Source: [Eubacterium] saphenum
GTDB lineage: Bacteria > Bacillota > Clostridia > Lachnospirales > Anaerotignaceae
Length of the DNA stretch: 8,623 nt
Reading direction: 5' to 3'
NCBI GenBank assembly: GCA_004557645.1
Contig: SFGI01000052.1
Location: 1 to 8,623 of the forward strand
Shown here: positions 6,769 through 8,623 of the stretch, one piece after another
How the letters are laid out: every line of letters begins with the position of its first letter
Position numbering within the stretch: position 1 is the first letter of the stretch
The notes under the pieces: model-generated
Told to the model about the DNA's origin: nothing
Databases searched by the model: none
Seen by the model: the letters and a program-made list of their open reading frames with translations, nothing else
Made by a program: the position numbers and the translations under genes

Positions 6769-8073
6769 TCAATTCAATTTTTCAAAAAAGCGTCTTTCGT
6801 ATTCTTCTGCCAGTTCTTCCCTGAAATCAGGATGGGCAATAGCGATGAGAGCTTTTGCTCTTTCCCGCAGCGTTTTGCCCCAAAGCTGAGCAATACCGTA
6901 TTCCGTAACAACATAATTGACTTCTGTACGAGGAGTGGTCACACAAGCACCATGGTCGATAAAAGGTACGATCTTGGAGATCTTGCCGCCTGCAGCTGTG
7001 GAAGGCAGTGCGATGATGGCTCTGCCGCCTTTGCTCATAGTCGCCCCACGAATGAAGTCCACCTGACCGCCTACGCCGCTGAACTGCATTCCTTTTACCA
7101 CTTCTGCATTGATCTGCCCCATCAGGTCTACCTGAATGGCAGAGTTGATGGAAACCATATTATCATTTTTTGCAATCACATTGGGGTCATTGACATAATC
7201 CACGCCATGCAGTTCGAAGCAAGGGTTATCATCCAGATAATCATACAGTTTCTGTGAGCCTGCAGCGAATGTGGCAATACATTTGCCTCTGTGCAGTGTT
7301 TTCTTTTTATTATTGATGACACCATTTTTGATGAGGTCAACAATGCCGTCAGCTGCCATTTCTGTATGCAGACCCAAGTCTTTTTTATCCTTCAGGAAAG
7401 TTACAACCGCATCAGGGATACCGCCGATCCCCAGCTGCAGCGTATCTCCATCATTTACCAAAGATGCACAATATTCGCCGATCTTCTTTTCCACATCCGT
7501 AATAACAGGAGGTGTCAGCGTAGGCATGGGTCTGTCCTCTTCTACGATGATATCGATATCCCTCAGATGGATGAAAGCATCCCCCATCACACGAGGCATG
7601 TTTTTATTCAGCTGTGCGATAACAAGCTTCGCATTGTCTCTTGCCCAGGGCAGATGATCGATACAGGTCCCCATGGAGCACCAGCCATGTTCATCGGGCT
7701 CGGAAATGGAGATCATCAGCACATCCAGACCGCCGCGGGCTTCCAGCATCGCAGGATACTGATGGAAGAAACCGGGCATATAGTCCGCTCTGCCGCTTTT
7801 TACACATTCTCTAGTGCTGCCGCTCAGGAAAAAGCCTGTAAAACGGATGTGTTTTTCCATACCGGGTGCCATGTAAGGGGTTTCCTTACGCAGGGACAAC
7901 AGAAAATTGACGTTCACATCTGTATAGTTTTCTGCATTTCTTGCCAGTGCATCGGACAGCGCAAATGGTTCGGAGCTGGCATTGGCGATGGAAATAGTAT
8001 CGCCGGATTTGATATAGCCAACTGCTTCATCGGCAGTTAAGATCTTGCCTGTAAACATATTTTTCCAACTCAT
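6769..8073 (-). CDS. Acetyl-CoA hydrolase/transferase family CoA-transferase (4-hydroxybutyrate / butyrate type)
   Basis: A 434-residue enzyme of the AbfT/Cat2/But group, which moves CoA between short-chain acids through a glutamyl-CoA thioester. Such enzymes use acetyl-CoA or acetate as partner and act on 4-hydroxybutyrate, butyrate or similar acids in the cytoplasm. What shows it: a normal family length; GIGGIP at 215-220; LHTEM at 235-239, whose Glu238 matches the catalytic Glu238 known from Clostridium aminobutyricum AbfT; GVGGQVDF at 333-340; and VTEYGIAQLWG near the C-terminus (389-399). The ATG at 8073 is preferred over the one at 8082, because the only ribosome site, AAAGGA, ends on the A of that upstream ATG and is eight bases before the inner one. 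It is transcribed alone, with promoter TTGCAA-17-TACAAT and its own terminator. No neighbouring fermentation gene fixes the substrate, so it is left open. Confidence 0.93.
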   Translation of the reverse strand: MSWKNMFTGKILTADEAVGYIKSGDTISIANASSEPFALSDALARNAENYTDVNVNFLLSLRKETPYMAPGMEKHIRFTGFFLSGSTRECVKSGRADYMPGFFHQYPAMLEARGGLDVLMISISEPDEHGWCSMGTCIDHLPWARDNAKLVIAQLNKNMPRVMGDAFIHLRDIDIIVEEDRPMPTLTPPVITDVEKKIGEYCASLVNDGDTLQLGIGGIPDAVVTFLKDKKDLGLHTEMAADGIVDLIKNGVINNKKKTLHRGKCIATFAAGSQKLYDYLDDNPCFELHGVDYVNDPNVIAKNDNMVSINSAIQVDLMGQINAEVVKGMQFSGVGGQVDFIRGATMSKGGRAIIALPSTAAGGKISKIVPFIDHGACVTTPRTEVNYVVTEYGIAQLWGKTLRERAKALIAIAHPDFREELAEEYERRFFEKLN

Positions 8074-8102
8074 TTGATTCATCCTTTCTTTTTTTATCTA
8101 CT

Positions 8103-8131
8103 ATTGTAATCGTTCTTTTCCCCGATTGCAA
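8103..8131 (-). promoter_or_regulatory. Sigma-A promoter of the CoA-transferase gene
   Basis: On the - strand: TTGCAA (8131-8126), a 17-base spacer, TACAAT (8108-8103, five of six). Transcription would start near 8096, about 22 nt before the ATG at 8073. The -35 abuts the T-rich end of the upstream gene's terminator. Confidence 0.65.
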
Positions 8132-8160
8132 CAAAAACAGCCGGGCTTTTTCAGCCCGGC
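8131..8160 (-). terminator. Intrinsic terminator of the right-edge gene
   Basis: A perfect 8-bp GC-rich stem GCCGGGCT / AGCCCGGC (8140-8147 with 8153-8160), loop TTTTC on +. Read on -, the stem is followed by TGTTTTTGTT. It lies 27 bases beyond the stop codon of the partial - strand gene and separates it from the CoA-transferase gene. Confidence 0.9.
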
Positions 8161-8187
8161 CATGATCGTTTTTCGTTCTTTTTATTT

Positions 8188-8623
8188 TTACTCCGCCTGC
8201 AGAACAGCCGTATCTACCATGGATACGCGAAGAGTCTCGCCTTCTACCGTGATGTCCAGCTCTTTTACAGTACCGTCTACAGGAGCCAGAACGATGTCAG
8301 ACTCTGCACCTGCCTCGCTGGTAAAATGAAGCGTCGTGCTGTCTTCTCCTTCGGTTTCTTCAAAGGTACCTGCCAGAGTCTCGCTGGTTCCGTCCGGTTT
8401 TTTCTGGCTGATCGCCAGCGCTTTGTTTTCCGTGTCGAAAACGAAGGTCAGCTGGTTGCCTTCCTCATCCGTTCCCGCATAGATCATATAATTGTCTACA
8501 TCCGCATCTGCCAGAGCGGTCTGATCTACATATGTCAGCTTCACTTCACTTCCGGTCGGCTCATAGGTAAGAATGGTCTCTGTCTCGGAAATATCCTCAT
8601 ATCCGAAAACATAATCCTGTCCG
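8188..8623 (-). CDS. Unrecognised acidic protein, C-terminal 144 residues
   Basis: The frame is open from the right edge to the TAA at 8188-8190, so the start lies outside the window; a GTG at 8544 inside the frame has no reason to be the start, since sensible coding continues upstream (e.g. YVFGYEDISETET). The visible part has no Cys and is rich in Asp, Glu and Thr. It shows short alternating beta-like segments separated by Asp/Gly turns, such as NYMIYAGTDEEGNQLTFVF and LDITVEGETLRVSMV near the end. That pattern is typical of exported beta-sandwich or lipoprotein-like proteins of Clostridia, but the N-terminus that would show a signal peptide or lipobox is missing. I do not recognise a family. 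It ends in its own terminator, so it is not co-transcribed with the CoA-transferase gene. Confidence 0.8.
   Translation of the reverse strand, partial: GQDYVFGYEDISETETILTYEPTGSEVKLTYVDQTALADADVDNYMIYAGTDEEGNQLTFVFDTENKALAISQKKPDGTSETLAGTFEETEGEDSTTLHFTSEAGAESDIVLAPVDGTVKELDITVEGETLRVSMVDTAVLQAE

Noticed and set aside
6534..6772. Two - strand open frames (65 and 76 codons) in the hairpin-rich stretch
   Set aside because: Neither has a ribosome binding site; one starts inside the CoA-transferase stop region and runs through the terminator, the other starts right at the terminator's T tract. The open frames may follow from the hairpin sequence itself.
7291..8040. + strand open frame of 249 codons
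   Set aside because: Antisense to the CoA-transferase, which has clear motifs; low-complexity Cys/His/Ile-rich translation typical of a shadow.
1..8623. CRISPR array, tRNA or rRNA, transposase, phage or defence system
   Set aside because: No regularly spaced repeats, no cloverleaf or rRNA-like segments, and no proteins of those families on either strand.

Overview
The window reads as ordinary chromosomal DNA from a low-to-moderate GC, anaerobic, spore-forming member of the Clostridia. A Lachnospiraceae-like or Anaerotignum-like gut bacterium is my best guess, but the lineage cannot be fixed from the sequence alone. The signs are strong GGAGG-type ribosome binding sites, intrinsic terminators after most transcription units, a YunB-type sporulation protein, a clostridial-style class A penicillin-binding protein with a Cys-rich C-terminal tail, and an AbfT/But-type CoA-transferase of fermentative anaerobes.

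Layout, left to right. (1) A + strand operon: the 3' end of folC (1-531), a 50-residue GTG-start small protein (548-700), and a zinc-ribbon/TPR membrane protein (719-2110), ended by a hairpin terminator. (2) A convergent gap holding two back-to-back terminators. (3) A - strand class A penicillin-binding protein (2269-4986) with all glycosyltransferase and transpeptidase motifs intact. (4) A divergent intergenic region (4987-5239) with an extended -10 promoter for the PBP, a weaker overlapping + strand promoter candidate and a 14-bp perfect palindrome. (5) + strand yunB (5240-5887), then an acidic protein of unknown function (5945-6529) with its own near-consensus promoter, whose -35 lies in the end of yunB. 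(6) A hairpin-rich non-coding stretch (6530-6736) ending at a bidirectional terminator. (7) A - strand CoA-transferase (6769-8073) with its own promoter. (8) A terminator and the C-terminal part of an unrecognised acidic - strand protein that runs off the right edge.

The genes do not form one pathway. They cover folate metabolism, peptidoglycan synthesis, sporulation and short-chain acyl-CoA metabolism, each in its own small transcription unit. I see no phage, transposase, CRISPR, tRNA, rRNA or defence-system genes. The least explained parts are the hairpin-rich segment at 6530-6736, the acidic protein before it, and the small protein plus zinc-ribbon/TPR membrane protein downstream of folC. 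Three starts were moved inward from the longest open frame because of ribosome binding site placement: PBP to 4986, YunB to 5240 and CoA-transferase to 8073.
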